A DNA stretch of 54,880 bases from CAXTTV01 sp964247295 (GCA_964247295.1 CAXTTV010000007.1:1-54880), one strand, 5' to 3'. Shown: positions 9,184 to 18,804, counted from the stretch's first letter. The notes: a model not told the origin generated them from the sequence alone. Program-made: numbers and translations.

Positions 9184-9756
9184 TTGGGTGCAACAACAAC
9201 CGCCGATTTTCGCAATGGCATGGTTATCCGTTACAATGGCGAGCTAAATACAGTTGTAGAGTTTCATCATGTTAGCCCTGGAAACTGGCGTGCATTTGTC
9301 CGTGTTCGATTAAAGAATCTTAAAAACGGTCGAGTGATCGAGCAGCGGTTTCGGGCTGGGGAAGATATTGATGAGGTGCGGGTAGAGCACCAGAACTGGC
9401 AATTTTTGTATGTCGATGGTGACGATTACGTATTTATGAACACACAGACCTTTGATCAGCAGCCGATCCCCAAAGAGATGTTGGGTGATGGGATTCGCTT
9501 CCTGAAAGAGCAGGATGAGGTAGAATTGTTGGTGGACAGCGAGACCGAGACAATTGTCGCGCTGGAACTGCCCAACTTTCTAGAATTGACCGTAGAGAGC
9601 GCTGAGCCAGGCGTGCGTGGAGATACTGCTAACAACGTTACCAAGCCAGCAACCCTGGAGACCGGGACAGTTATTAATGTTCCGCTGTTTGTAAATCCAG
9701 GGGATCGTATTCGGATCGATACCAGAACTGGTCAATACGTTGAGCGCGTAAAATAG
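9184..9756 (+). CDS. efp: Elongation factor P
   Basis: EF-P enters the ribosomal E site and relieves stalling at polyproline stretches. At 190 aa it has full family length: a KOW-like N domain, then two OB domains. GDRIRIDTRTGQYVERVK at the C-terminus is the family signature. The start is a TTG at 9184 preceded by GGAGAAG. The tip loop of domain I reads SPGNWRAF, so residue 34, which is Lys and beta-lysylated in E. coli and Arg or Lys in other modified types, is Asn here. The protein may work unmodified or through another residue. A 5-bp tandem repeat lies directly upstream. Confidence 0.93.
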   Translation: MGATTTADFRNGMVIRYNGELNTVVEFHHVSPGNWRAFVRVRLKNLKNGRVIEQRFRAGEDIDEVRVEHQNWQFLYVDGDDYVFMNTQTFDQQPIPKEMLGDGIRFLKEQDEVELLVDSETETIVALELPNFLELTVESAEPGVRGDTANNVTKPATLETGTVINVPLFVNPGDRIRIDTRTGQYVERVK

Positions 9757-9775
9757 AGGGCTCTGAGAGAGACGT

Positions 9776-9805
9776 GCAGGGAGCCGCCCGCGTAGCGCTC
9801 CCTGC
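9776..9805. terminator. Stem-loop between efp and dgkA
   Basis: Perfect 8-bp GC-rich inverted repeat (9776-9783 with 9798-9805) between convergent genes, with a short T-rich run after it on the plus strand. Confidence 0.7.
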
Positions 9806-9813
9806 TGCTCTTC

Positions 9814-10221
9814 TTAAAGATGGAAAAGAGCCCAGAGGCGTGGAACAAAGATAATGATCGCGATAATCACAGCCAGGATCGCCTGAAGCAGGACCGCGCC
9901 CGCCGCCACATCCTTCGCGATTTTCGCCAGAGGATGAAAATCCGGTGAAACCAGATCCACACAAGCCTCAAAGGCTGTATTAAACGCCTCAGCCGTCAGG
10001 ACCCCAAAAATCACCACAAATAAAATCAAGAAATCTCCCTGAGAGATATGAAAAAATAGCCCTGCTAGCAAGGCCAGCAGGGCCGCGAGAAGATGCACCC
10101 GCATGTTTGTCTGGGAGAAAATCACGTAGTGGACCCCTGCGAAAGCGTACCGGAACCCTATAAGAAATGTACGCCAGGATTTACGCTCTGGGGGAGTGGG
10201 CCGGGCTGGTCGTTCTTCCAT
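9814..10221 (-). CDS. dgkA: Diacylglycerol/undecaprenol kinase
   Basis: Small integral-membrane kinase (135 aa) that phosphorylates undecaprenol or diacylglycerol, recycling the lipid carrier for wall and glycan synthesis. It has three membrane helices and the family signature AEAFNTAFEACVDLVSPD (about 80-97) followed by AKIAKDVAAGAVLL. The Gram-positive-type homologues mostly act on undecaprenol, which fits the glycan genes nearby. It starts 3 nt after the ybeY stop, the usual ybeY-dgkA arrangement. The C-terminus ends in an extra hydrophobic segment. Confidence 0.92.
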   Translation of the reverse strand: MEERPARPTPPERKSWRTFLIGFRYAFAGVHYVIFSQTNMRVHLLAALLALLAGLFFHISQGDFLILFVVIFGVLTAEAFNTAFEACVDLVSPDFHPLAKIAKDVAAGAVLLQAILAVIIAIIIFVPRLWALFHL

Positions 10222-10224
10222 TGG

Positions 10225-10785
10225 TTACGCAGTCCGTCCAATCGCCGCCAGGGCTTGTAGCTGAAGCTGGACCATTTTCTTATATCCTTCCTCCGTCTGA
10301 TCGTCGTAGCCGACCAGATGAAGCACCCCATGAGAGAGCAGGAACAACAGTTCATAATCGGTTGAGTGATGATCGTTTTGAGCTTGTTTCACCAATGTTG
10401 TCCAGGAGATCATAATATCACCTAGATTGGTTGCCAGTTCCGGAGGTGTAATAAAATCGACTTCGGGAGGCAGATCTTGAGTTTTCTCCTCGCGTGGTTG
10501 CCAGAGATGAGAAGCTGGTGCATCGACCAGAGGTTTGCTTAATAAAGGGAAGGAAAGCACATCCGTAGAGGTATCTTTCTCCCGGTACTGTTTATTCAAA
10601 TCGCGGATTGAGTCATCGTCAGCGATAAGAAGCGTAAGCATCACAGACTGGTTCACCCCGGCAAGCTGTAGCGTCTGAAAAACCAGATTATCAAGATCAA
10701 GAGTATCAAGGTGAGCATCAAGCTGGCTATTGAGTTCATCATTGCCCGTATTGATGTAAAGTTCTATCTGAGGATGTTCTGCCAT
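10225..10785 (-). CDS. ybeY: Endoribonuclease YbeY, variant zinc site
   Basis: Metal-dependent RNase needed for 16S rRNA 3' maturation and ribosome quality control. At 186 aa it is slightly long: residues 84-110 form a linker insert. The STDVLSFP motif is at 73-80. The zinc motif normally reads HGxLHLxGYDH; here it is SHGVLHLVGYDD, so His152 and His156 are present but the third ligand is Asp162. Asp can bind zinc, so activity is possible. It lies between rpsU and dgkA. Confidence 0.92.
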   Translation of the reverse strand: MAEHPQIELYINTGNDELNSQLDAHLDTLDLDNLVFQTLQLAGVNQSVMLTLLIADDDSIRDLNKQYREKDTSTDVLSFPLLSKPLVDAPASHLWQPREEKTQDLPPEVDFITPPELATNLGDIMISWTTLVKQAQNDHHSTDYELLFLLSHGVLHLVGYDDQTEEGYKKMVQLQLQALAAIGRTA

Positions 10786-10850
10786 ATAAAAAACCTCGTG
10801 TTATCGGAACAGAGCAGGCAAGTGGACAAAAGGTACATAAAAAGAAGGAA

Positions 10851-10905
10851 GCCTCCATTTCCACCAGGCAGCGGACATGCCAAATCATGGATGGTAAATG
10901 GAGGC
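10851..10905 (-). terminator. Long stem-loop between rpsU and ybeY
   Basis: A perfect 10-bp inverted repeat (10851-10860 with 10896-10905) encloses a 35-nt loop. On the minus strand it follows rpsU and runs into a T-rich stretch, so it may terminate or attenuate the rpsU message before ybeY. Confidence 0.6.
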
Positions 10906-10917
10906 ATAGAAGACGAA

Positions 10918-11100
10918 TTATGGCCGGCGCGCGATCTTACGTCTGCGGGCTGCCTCTTTTTTCTTACGAGCATCGCTCGGTTTCTCGAAATGGGTGCGGC
11001 GACGGACTTCAGACAAAACACCCTCTTGCTGGATCTTGCGATTGAACCGCTTGAGTGCTGTCTCGAAAGACTCGTGGTCTCCAATTCTCACTTCCGACAC
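10918..11100 (-). CDS. rpsU: Ribosomal protein bS21
   Basis: Small-subunit protein involved in start-site recognition. 60 aa, with N-terminal VRIGDHESFETALKRFNRKIQQEGVLSEVRRRTHFEKPS split over the typical helix and a basic C-terminal tail (KKKEAARRRKIARR). It is the first gene of the rpsU-ybeY-dgkA group. About 100 bp separate it from the flippase gene upstream. Confidence 0.95.
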   Translation of the reverse strand: MSEVRIGDHESFETALKRFNRKIQQEGVLSEVRRRTHFEKPSDARKKKEAARRRKIARRP

Positions 11101-11199
11101 CAGGGCTCCCTCCCCTCGTGGCCTTGTTTCAAGGCAGGAAACGCGGAAGGCTCTCTACCTTTGACCTGCCCTGATTATAGAGCAGCGTTTCAAAAAGTG

Positions 11200-12378
11200 T
11201 CAAGATTTTTGAGGCTTTTGGGTAGCAGCCTGACGACCAAAAGCGGTTACAAAAACCAGGAAGCCAAAGACAAGAACACTCCAGAAACTAATCAGGCGGT
11301 CAAGAATAATCGCCGCCCCCATGAGATTGTTTGTCGCGGGATTGTGTCCAATGATGATGCCGATCAGCCCAATCATCCCAATCTCTACCACGCCCAGGCC
11401 ACCACCGGTCGCTGGGATCGCTGTCAGCAGAGCCTCGCCCAGCCCAATCACAAAACCGGCAGCAATCACATGAATAGGATCGCCGGGGATCAGGTTCAGA
11501 GCCATTGCTACGCAGAAAAAGCGGAGCGACTCGCAGGCCCAAGTAAGAACAGTCAGCCCTGTCAGGGTTGGTAGACGGCGAAATGAACCGAGCGTTCCCT
11601 CTTGAAAATGGATATACAGGTTGCGGAAGCGTACGGGGATCAACCTGGAGATCTGATCGTGGAAGATCCGCATCCCGAACAGTCCGGCGATCCCGACAAT
11701 TACCAGGACAAACAACACTTCGGTCGTAAACTGTAACTGCGGAGGTAATTGTTCGCGCAAGCCGATCAGGATCGCGCTAATAAAGAGCAGCAGCAATACA
11801 ATCAAGTCCAGCAGACGCTCAGCGATCACCGTCCCGAAGCTGCGGGAGGTAGAGACATTCGTCTCATGCTTCAAAAGGTAGGCTCGATAAAGATCGCCCA
11901 ATTTTGCCGGAACTACCACATTCGCGAACCAGGAGATATAGAGGATCTCCATCAACTTAAAAAAGCCGGGTAGCCGTACATTATTTTCCGGGGTATACCC
12001 AACATTTTGGAGCAGCATCCGCCAGCGAGTCGTGCGGATTGGGAAGGAAAGATAATAGATAAAAAAGCCAGCCAGTAGAAAAAGAATATTTGCTGAGCGC
12101 ATCGCGCTCCACGTTTTTTGTGGATCGATCCCAGATTTCTGGACCGTAAAGATGAGCAAGCCAATTACCACGATCAGGGGAACAACTGTCCGCCAATTCA
12201 GCAGTTTTTTACTGAGAGAAAGCTGATCCTGAGTGATTTCCTGATCTGAAGGAGCCAAAAGGGCCTCGGGGACAAGATGCTCATGCTCTGCAATAGAGAT
12301 AACACTGTCAGCGATTTTATCGAGCTCATTACTCTCCTCGGGAAAAGAGTCTTGAGCAGTATTTTGTGAAATCAACAT
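11200..12378 (-). CDS. Flippase-like (UPF0104/LPG synthase TM family) membrane protein
   Basis: 392 aa with about eight membrane helices and a charged 70-residue N-terminus. It matches the lysylphosphatidylglycerol synthase transmembrane/AglD2 family, whose members move lipid-linked substrates across the membrane. Conserved pieces are LGDLYRAYLL near 165, GTVIAERLLDLIVLLLL near 180 and the glycine-rich ATGGGLGVVEIGM near 325. The start overlaps the stop of the upstream O-antigen-ligase-type gene by 7 nt, so the two are co-translated. No catalytic synthase domain is fused, so it is probably a glycolipid flippase. Confidence 0.8.
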   Translation of the reverse strand: MLISQNTAQDSFPEESNELDKIADSVISIAEHEHLVPEALLAPSDQEITQDQLSLSKKLLNWRTVVPLIVVIGLLIFTVQKSGIDPQKTWSAMRSANILFLLAGFFIYYLSFPIRTTRWRMLLQNVGYTPENNVRLPGFFKLMEILYISWFANVVVPAKLGDLYRAYLLKHETNVSTSRSFGTVIAERLLDLIVLLLLFISAILIGLREQLPPQLQFTTEVLFVLVIVGIAGLFGMRIFHDQISRLIPVRFRNLYIHFQEGTLGSFRRLPTLTGLTVLTWACESLRFFCVAMALNLIPGDPIHVIAAGFVIGLGEALLTAIPATGGGLGVVEIGMIGLIGIIIGHNPATNNLMGAAIILDRLISFWSVLVFGFLVFVTAFGRQAATQKPQKS

Positions 12379-14015
12379 GATCCTCCGTGCGAATCTACAG
12401 TTGGCGTTACCTTTGCTAGACGGATAAGAGCTATGAGCAGTAACGCGATGAAATTGGTAATGCTATGAACATAGAGATTATCAACGACGTTATGAATAGC
12501 GACAGAGATTAAAGCTGCCAGGAGGCCGATAGCGAGAGCCCGGTCATCATAAATCTGGCAGGTTATCATCCTGGATCGGGCCAGAGCAGAGGTAGAGAGT
12601 CGTGTCAATGGTGGCCGGGAACACTCCCCATGCGCGTCGTTTTGGATCGCCTGCTGCTTTGAAAAGTGTCCCAGAATAGTTTTAAAGGCCCGTGAACCGG
12701 CCATAAAAAGACCTGTTAGAAAGAGCACATACGCGATCAGGCCGATAAATCCTGTCTCTGCCGCGATATTAATATAGTAATCGTGAGCATGACCTAGAGG
12801 ATTTTTAAAAATCGTAATATAGTAATCGGGATAGACCAGGGGATAGTTGCCAATTCCCACTCCCAGTATAGGATGAGCGAAAAACATCTTGAGCCCGGCC
12901 CACCAGTGTGCCAAACGTTCAGCCGTTGAGAAATCTTCCGAAGAGGGGCGTGAGAATGAAAGCTGTGTCAGTCCAAGAATTCGTAGAACCGGATGGAACA
13001 CCCTCTCAGGGATTATTTCCAATAACCCAGCCTCAATTATCATTAGGGCTGGAAGCATTGCCAGCCGCACCAATGGTCGTAGCTGCGAGAGCCCGGCCAG
13101 AGCAATAAAGAAAAGGATCGCCACCAGCGCGATCTCCCCGCCACGTGATTGTGCCAGAAGTCCGGCAGCTAGAAGTATACCCGTAGCCGCACCAGCACAG
13201 AGGCGCATTTTCAAACCACGACCAAACAGCGTAAGTGAGAGCGTCACTGACAGTGCCAGATTAATAAAACCAGCGTAAGGATTTGGCTGTCCAAAGCTGC
13301 CATAGACGCGCAGTCCTGACCCACGCTGAAACGATGCTGGTCCAATATTGAAAAAATACTGGTAGAAGCCGTAAAATGCCTGTGAGAGCGTTGCCAGAGA
13401 GAGACACACGATCAGTAGCCAGACCTGACGCCTCGTCCTCAGATATTGCGAACCGATCAGCAGGATTGCCAGAACCTCAAGCCACTTAAGCAGCTCCTTC
13501 ACACTAGCTCCCAGACTGGTAGAAACAGTCATAGAGAGTAACATTGCCGCCAGCAGCGACAGCAGGGTCGTCGTCAGATACCAGGGGATTACCAAAGCTT
13601 CCCGATCCAGGGTCGCTGGAAGGAAACGTTGCATCCGTACACCCTGATGGCGTAGTGTAAACCCCAGAAGCCAGCCAGTGACAAGCGAAGCAATCAACAG
13701 TTCCGAACCATAGCCCAGAGGATCACTGAGGGTTGTAGAGCCCCAGGGGACCGTAAATGGTAGAAGATATAGAGCAATCCTAGGATTTAGCATAGTCGCT
13801 ACGCCAACCAGTAGATACAGAGGCAGGCGCATATTCCAATAAGGAGGGTCATTGGGCAGAGCCAGGAGTAGACTCAATGTAATTAGCGCTCCAATCAAGC
13901 CGACCAGATTCGCAGGTGTAAGGAAGCGGGCGATCCCGCCAGTGCGTGGGCGGTTCAACAAAGCGACCGCCTCAGTGGCACCGGGAATATGCATTACTAC
14001 CGTCCTATCATCCAA
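12372..14015 (-). CDS. O-antigen ligase/polymerase (Wzy_C family) membrane protein
   Basis: A 547-aa polytopic membrane protein with a large loop containing GHAHDYYINIAAETGFIG (near 415), the hallmark of the O-antigen ligase/Wzy family, preceded by HPILGVGIGNYPLVYPDYY. These enzymes join lipid-linked oligosaccharides into polymers or onto carriers. In a monoderm cell the product would be an exopolysaccharide or teichoic-type polymer. A Cys/Ser/Arg-rich linker (about 460-490) is unusual. It lies between the UDP-glucuronate decarboxylase and the flippase, in one minus-strand operon. Confidence 0.85.
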   Translation of the reverse strand: MDDRTVVMHIPGATEAVALLNRPRTGGIARFLTPANLVGLIGALITLSLLLALPNDPPYWNMRLPLYLLVGVATMLNPRIALYLLPFTVPWGSTTLSDPLGYGSELLIASLVTGWLLGFTLRHQGVRMQRFLPATLDREALVIPWYLTTTLLSLLAAMLLSMTVSTSLGASVKELLKWLEVLAILLIGSQYLRTRRQVWLLIVCLSLATLSQAFYGFYQYFFNIGPASFQRGSGLRVYGSFGQPNPYAGFINLALSVTLSLTLFGRGLKMRLCAGAATGILLAAGLLAQSRGGEIALVAILFFIALAGLSQLRPLVRLAMLPALMIIEAGLLEIIPERVFHPVLRILGLTQLSFSRPSSEDFSTAERLAHWWAGLKMFFAHPILGVGIGNYPLVYPDYYITIFKNPLGHAHDYYINIAAETGFIGLIAYVLFLTGLFMAGSRAFKTILGHFSKQQAIQNDAHGECSRPPLTRLSTSALARSRMITCQIYDDRALAIGLLAALISVAIHNVVDNLYVHSITNFIALLLIALIRLAKVTPTVDSHGGSC

Positions 14016-14044
14016 ATCTATCCAATAGAGGGGGATTCACAATC

Positions 14045-14992
14045 TTAAGAGATGCTAGAAAGAGGGATCTTCGTGCTGAACCACTCAATGCTTTGACGTA
14101 GTCCATCCTCCATCCGCACCTTGGGTTCCCAGCCCAGAGTCTCTTTCGCCTTAGAGATATCGGGGCGGCGGCGCTCAGGATCGTCCACGCGACCGGGCTC
14201 AAAGATAATCTCTGAGGAAGCCTCGCAAAGACGGATAATCGTCTTCGCGTATTCTAGAACGGTATGTTCCTCCGTATTGCCTAGATTGAACACCTCACCA
14301 GCCGTCTCAGGCGTAAACATCGCCGACAGCAGGCCGTTCACCATATCGCTCACATAGCAGATCGAGCGAGTAAAGCTTCCATCCCCATAAATCGTTAGAG
14401 GCTCATTGCGGAGTGCGCGGGTAATAAAATTTGGAATCATTCGGCCATCTTCAATCTGGCTATTTGGTCCATAGGTATTGAAGATCCGCACAATCCGGGC
14501 ATTCAAGCCATATTGACGGTGGAACTCCATTGTCAGAGTCTCACCCAGGCGTTTGCTCTCATCATAGCAAGCACGAGGACCGATCGGGTTCACATTGCCC
14601 CAATACTCCTCACGCTGTGGGTGCATCAAAGGATCACCATAGATCTCAGAAGTAGAAGTAATCAAAAACAGGGCATTCTGTTTGCGCGCCTGCTTCAGCA
14701 TCTGATATGTTCCCTGGCTATTCACCAAAATTGTCTCAATTGGATGCTCAAGATAGCCGATCGGACTGGCCGGGCTCGCCATATGGAAGATCACCTTCGC
14801 CTCAAAGTCGAACGGCTCCGTCACATCATGTTGCAGAAATTCAAAATTGGGATTTTTAAGCAGAGGAGCAATGTTTTCGGTGGAGCCAGTCAATAAATTA
14901 TCTACACAGAGAACCTGATGGCCCTCCTCTAATAAGCGGGTGCATAGATTGGAGCCAATAAAGCCAGCACCACCAGTAACAAGAATTTTCAA
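14045..14992 (-). CDS. UDP-glucuronic acid decarboxylase (UDP-xylose synthase), extended SDR
   Basis: 315-aa NAD-dependent SDR that converts UDP-glucuronate to UDP-xylose for glycan synthesis. The Rossmann motif TGGAGFIGSNL is at 6-16, and GPRACYDESKRLGETL holds the catalytic Tyr-x3-Lys near 143. GPNSQIEDGRMIPNFI and RRRPDIS are typical of UXS rather than of generic epimerases. It heads the operon with the polymerase and flippase, supporting a xylose-containing surface polysaccharide. A 240-bp AT-rich interval upstream probably holds the promoter. Confidence 0.88.
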   Translation of the reverse strand: MKILVTGGAGFIGSNLCTRLLEEGHQVLCVDNLLTGSTENIAPLLKNPNFEFLQHDVTEPFDFEAKVIFHMASPASPIGYLEHPIETILVNSQGTYQMLKQARKQNALFLITSTSEIYGDPLMHPQREEYWGNVNPIGPRACYDESKRLGETLTMEFHRQYGLNARIVRIFNTYGPNSQIEDGRMIPNFITRALRNEPLTIYGDGSFTRSICYVSDMVNGLLSAMFTPETAGEVFNLGNTEEHTVLEYAKTIIRLCEASSEIIFEPGRVDDPERRRPDISKAKETLGWEPKVRMEDGLRQSIEWFSTKIPLSSIS

Positions 14993-15232
14993 GGAAAAAC
15001 CTCCAGAGTATCAAGAAGTGAGTATATATACTGGAAGAAAGGATATCATAATAATCATAGCAAAGAAAGAAAATATAAAACGAAGGGCCAGATCGGGCCC
15101 CCCTGGAAAGGGCATCTTCCATTTCCTCTTCAGAGAATAGAACGCATCAAAAGAAAAATAGCATCAGTTCTGAGAAAAATGTCCTTATGTGTGAGATGCA
15201 AATAGCATATGCACAAAAAGAGGCGCTATATC

Positions 15233-15922
15233 TTATAACGCCTCAGATGGCTGACGATGCTTCCATAAGCGGTATAGAGCCTCATCGCCCCAGTTCAGGA
15301 AACCGCATGTTGTAAAACCGTGCACAATAATCACCGCGACCAGCGAATGTATCTCAAACTGGACGAGGTAAAGCAGGCTAAAAACCACCCCGGCGATCCC
15401 AACGCCAGCTACGCTACGCCAGTTCCATTTTCCAAGGCGATGGTAAAGTGTATAAAGAGCCGTACTGACCAGCCAACCCCAACCAATCCAGCCGGTCCAG
15501 TGCCAGATCACCGTTAGCAGAAAGCCGCGAAAGAAAAGCTCCTCAACCGGAGCATTAATCACTAGGTAGTAAAAGCTTTGGAGCAAATGATCATTGTGCG
15601 TGGGCCAGCGGAACCATGGGCCAACAACCCGAGCACGATAAATAATGGCGAACGCCATCATAAAAAAACCAACAATGAGCCCGAGGCTCACTTGAAAGGG
15701 CCAGTCTGTTAGTGTCAGGCCTAGATATGAGATAGGCAGATGAAACCATGTAATATAGAGGAAAGGCGCGGCAGTCATAGGGATAATACGCATCAACACA
15801 TCTGGCCAGAGCCATTTCCAGCTATCCGCTACTGTAGATCGGACTACTGGAGTACTTGATAGGGAAGACACAGCGAGACCCCTCCTGGGTAGAAACGTTT
15901 TATCTGTTGGTATTGAAGCCAA
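15233..15922 (-). CDS. CPBP-family intramembrane glutamic protease
   Basis: 229 aa with about six helices. The Abi/CPBP motifs are visible: VEELFFRGFLL (about 130-141, EExxxR), then YTLYH and HGFTTCGF carrying the two His positions. Bacterial members process membrane peptides or take part in bacteriocin immunity; the substrate here is unknown. It is monocistronic, with no partner gene on either side. Confidence 0.85.
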   Translation of the reverse strand: MASIPTDKTFLPRRGLAVSSLSSTPVVRSTVADSWKWLWPDVLMRIIPMTAAPFLYITWFHLPISYLGLTLTDWPFQVSLGLIVGFFMMAFAIIYRARVVGPWFRWPTHNDHLLQSFYYLVINAPVEELFFRGFLLTVIWHWTGWIGWGWLVSTALYTLYHRLGKWNWRSVAGVGIAGVVFSLLYLVQFEIHSLVAVIIVHGFTTCGFLNWGDEALYRLWKHRQPSEAL

Positions 15923-16025
15923 AAAAGCTCTCCTCTATAATATTAAACATAAGTAAAGAGAATGTTATCTGATTGTAAACATTTCCAGGTTACTTGTCCA
16001 GTATTCGAGATTTATAGTAGGGCGA

Positions 16026-16039
16026 TTTCACATGTGAAA
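16026..16039. promoter_or_regulatory. 14-bp perfect palindrome, possible operator
   Basis: TTTCACATGTGAAA lies in the 407-bp gap 15923-16329, about 100 bp upstream of the CPBP gene. It looks like a dimeric-repressor operator; the regulator is unknown. No gene was found in the rest of this gap. Confidence 0.4.
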
Positions 16040-16329
16040 GCAACGGGGCCATAGTGGGAGCAGGTCTCAAGGATTGAGAACATCCCGCTCATCTCTTCTT
16101 CTTCTTTCTCGTCGTCCTAGGCGGTTTAAGAAGAGCATGAAATCGCTCTGGCTTTGTCGTAGCATGCGTATAAAAGTCCTGTAGATCGACGATATAGTTT
16201 ATAAAAGGGAAAAAATTTGCTAAAAAAATGGTAAGGGGGCATCTGGTACTCTCGTACATCCAGACTCCTTATAGTTCTTTGTAGGCGTGTGAAGGGAAAG
16301 GGTGGATTAAAAAGAAAGGCATACGATCT

Positions 16330-16521
16330 ATGAGAAAGTTGTGGCAAAGCTCCGCTTATAGAATGGCGATTTATTGTCTGGCACTGGGTTTATCTGTCTT
16401 GTTCTTGCAGGCATCGCACTTATTAATTCTTCCAATGGTCGTTCTATGGGGAGCCGTTCTTTTATTGGCCCTGGGGGGCATCTTAAAGACGGTCCACTTC
16501 TTTTCGGAAGAGCGGAGGTAG
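16330..16521 (+). CDS. Small membrane protein, 63 aa
   Basis: ATG at 16330 opens a 63-aa frame with two membrane helices (about 9-28 and 29-52) and basic ends. No family is recognised. The ribosome binding site is weak (GAAAGG 12 nt away). It converges on the 214-aa gene, only 12 nt away. Composition supports a real gene. Confidence 0.5.
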   Translation: MRKLWQSSAYRMAIYCLALGLSVLFLQASHLLILPMVVLWGAVLLLALGGILKTVHFFSEERR

Positions 16522-16533
16522 ACCGCTCTCCGA

Positions 16534-17178
16534 TTATCTTAGCGGGTGTTGAAGGGAGCGTAGCTGTTGTAGGCTCTGATGAACCTCTTCAGAAGAGAGA
16601 GCATCGGTTGGAGATTGAAGTAGCTGAGTATAAAAATTGATCCCCTGATTGAGTAGAGTGGGCTCTGGCACCTGAGCTTGAAGGAATATATGGGCATTTC
16701 TATACTGGTGAGTTCTCACAAAAAAATCGAAGAGCCGTTGTTGGGTTTTGAGAGGAAGCTCATAAGGTGTGAGTTTGGTCGTTAACATTTCTATCGATTC
16801 AAAAAGTTCAGAATCATTCATTTCGGGATTGGCCAACATCACCTCAAGGTAGAGATTAAGTGAGCGCAAGTAGCGATAATAACTTTCCGTGTTGTTTTTC
16901 ATCTCAGTGTAGGTCTCGCCCTCACCTTTTTGCAGCATCGCGATCACAAGCGTTTTCTCAACATCAAGTTGGCTGATTGGAGCTAGTAGAGAGAGAAGCG
17001 TGTCATCAGAAAGCGCGTTAACAAAACCAGCGCCACCTGTACCAAGCACCTGCTTATATAATTCATCATACAAACTAAGCACTGCATCATAGTCGCGCTC
17101 TTCCTTGAGAATAGCAATTCGCGCTAGAGCGCGAGCAAACTGAGAATAGACGCGCAACAGATAATCCTTCTGCATCAT
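16534..17178 (-). CDS. Helical protein resembling DUF6483
   Basis: 214 aa, all helical and soluble. The N-terminus MMQKDYLLRVYSQFARALARI resembles the DUF6483 family known from Firmicutes and Chloroflexota, but I assign this from pattern memory only. The rest may form TPR-like helices. Function unknown. It lies downstream of gltX, separated by a terminator, and so has its own promoter. Confidence 0.55.
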   Translation of the reverse strand: MMQKDYLLRVYSQFARALARIAILKEERDYDAVLSLYDELYKQVLGTGGAGFVNALSDDTLLSLLAPISQLDVEKTLVIAMLQKGEGETYTEMKNNTESYYRYLRSLNLYLEVMLANPEMNDSELFESIEMLTTKLTPYELPLKTQQRLFDFFVRTHQYRNAHIFLQAQVPEPTLLNQGINFYTQLLQSPTDALSSEEVHQSLQQLRSLQHPLR

Positions 17179-17210
17179 AATTATCTCACCTGAAAGGGTT
17201 TGTTTAGGGG

Positions 17211-17239
17211 AAGAGAGAAGCGTTCTGAACTTCTCTCTT
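17211..17239 (-). terminator. gltX terminator
   Basis: Perfect 10-bp inverted repeat (17211-17220 with 17230-17239) just past the gltX stop. Confidence 0.75.
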
Positions 17240-17273
17240 CTTGCCTGTATCTGGGTTTATAAAAATGCCAGGA

Positions 17274-18804
17274 TTATCCCAGGCGAGCGATTGCCTCGTT
17301 AATGCGTGTTAACGTTTTCTCGCGGCCAAGAGCCTGCATTGTCTCAAACAGTGGTGGTGCGAAAGTCCGACCGCTGATCGCTACGCGCTGAGCGCCAAAA
17401 AGCTGACCTGGCTTTAGACCCATCTCCTTCGCCAGTTCGCGCATGGGAGGCTCCATCTCCTCATGCTGCCAGTTAGGTAGACCTGTCAGCAGCGTTTGTG
17501 CCTGTGCCAGAGTCTGGACGGTCCCGGCGGCATCCATCCCTTTCTGGATTAACAGGGCACTATCATACTGCAACTGATCCACAAAAAAGAACGAAACGGC
17601 CTCCGCAGCCTCGCCCAGTGTTTTCAGCCGTTCATGTTCCAACTTTAACACCTCTTTAGCATAGGCCTGATCAATTGGGCGGCTAATGGTATCGGGCAGA
17701 CCGCCCTGAGCCTCCGGACGCTCCATATAGGGGAGTGCGCGCTGGAGCAGCTCATCAAGAGAAAGTTGACGAATATACACGCCATTCATCCAGGTTAGCT
17801 TCTCGGCATCATAGATCCCACCGGCCACCCCGATCCGATCCAGCGTAAATGCCTTAATCAGATCCTCCCGTGAGAGCAGTTCAGTTTTATCATCCACCGA
17901 CCAACCCAGAAGGCCCAGAAAGTTCACCACCGCTTCAGGCAAATATCCTTGCTGCTGTAGCTCCTTCCATGAGGGAGCATTATGGCGTTTGCTCAGCTTC
18001 TTTTTATCTTTGCCCAGTACACTGGGAACGTGATAGAACAGAGGCAGAGGCCAACCCAGAGCTTTATANNNNNNNNNNCTGCACATGGCGGGGCGCGCTA
18101 GAGATCCACTCCTCGCCTCGAAGCACATGCGTAATCTGCATCAGATGATCGTCAACGAGATGAGCCAGATGATAGGTTGGTAGGCCATCAGATTTTAAAA
18201 TCACCAGATCGTCGAGATCAGTGTTCTTAAACGTGATATCACCATGGATCTCATCGTGTACGATAGTCTCGCCCTCCAGAGGCATCGCAAAGCGAACCAC
18301 ATAGGGAAGCCGGGCGGCCTCATGCGCGGCTCGCTCCTGTGGGGAAAGATATCGGCAGCGGTGATCGTAGCGGGGGGGCAATTTCTGAGCCTCCTGCGCG
18401 TCGCGCATCTCCGCCAGACGCTCAGATGTGCAGTAGCATCGATAGGCATGGCTAGACTTAATCAATTGGTTCGCATAATGCTGGTAAAGGGCGCGGCGCT
18501 GCGTCTGATAGTATGGACCGAAAGGGCCACCGACCAGGGGGCCCTCATCATAATCCATCCCGAGCCATTTCATACCATCAACCAAATAATCAACGGCACC
18601 CTCAACGGTGCGGGCAGTATCTGTATCCTCGATGCGGAGCACAAACTGACCATTGCTATGGTGGGCGAAGAGCCAGCTAAAAAGGGCGGTGCGGTAGCCA
18701 CCGATATGTTGGAAGCCAGTAGGACTGGGGGCGAAACGCAGTCGAGGTACACGTGGTGTTGGCGTGTCCTGCTCTTCCTTCGGAAGATGATCAAGCTGTG
18801 TCAT
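17274..18804 (-). CDS. gltX: Glutamyl-tRNA synthetase (interrupted by assembly gap)
   Basis: Class I synthetase charging tRNA-Glu (or tRNA-Gln in organisms using the amidotransferase route). RFAPSPTGFQHIGG (23-36) is the HIGH region, and KKLSKRHN downstream of the gap is the KMSKS loop. The C-terminal anticodon-binding helices are complete, ending RINEAIARLG. Ten Ns at 18069-18078 fall between PRHVQ and YKALGW. The two flanks are in different frames only because the N count is a placeholder: the family needs a single residue (Leu) there, so about 3 nt are truly missing. The gene should be treated as intact. Confidence 0.93.
18069..18078. other. Assembly gap (10 N) inside gltX
   Basis: Ten Ns. 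By comparison with conserved RHVxLYKALGW, the true gap is about 3 nt. Confidence 0.95.
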
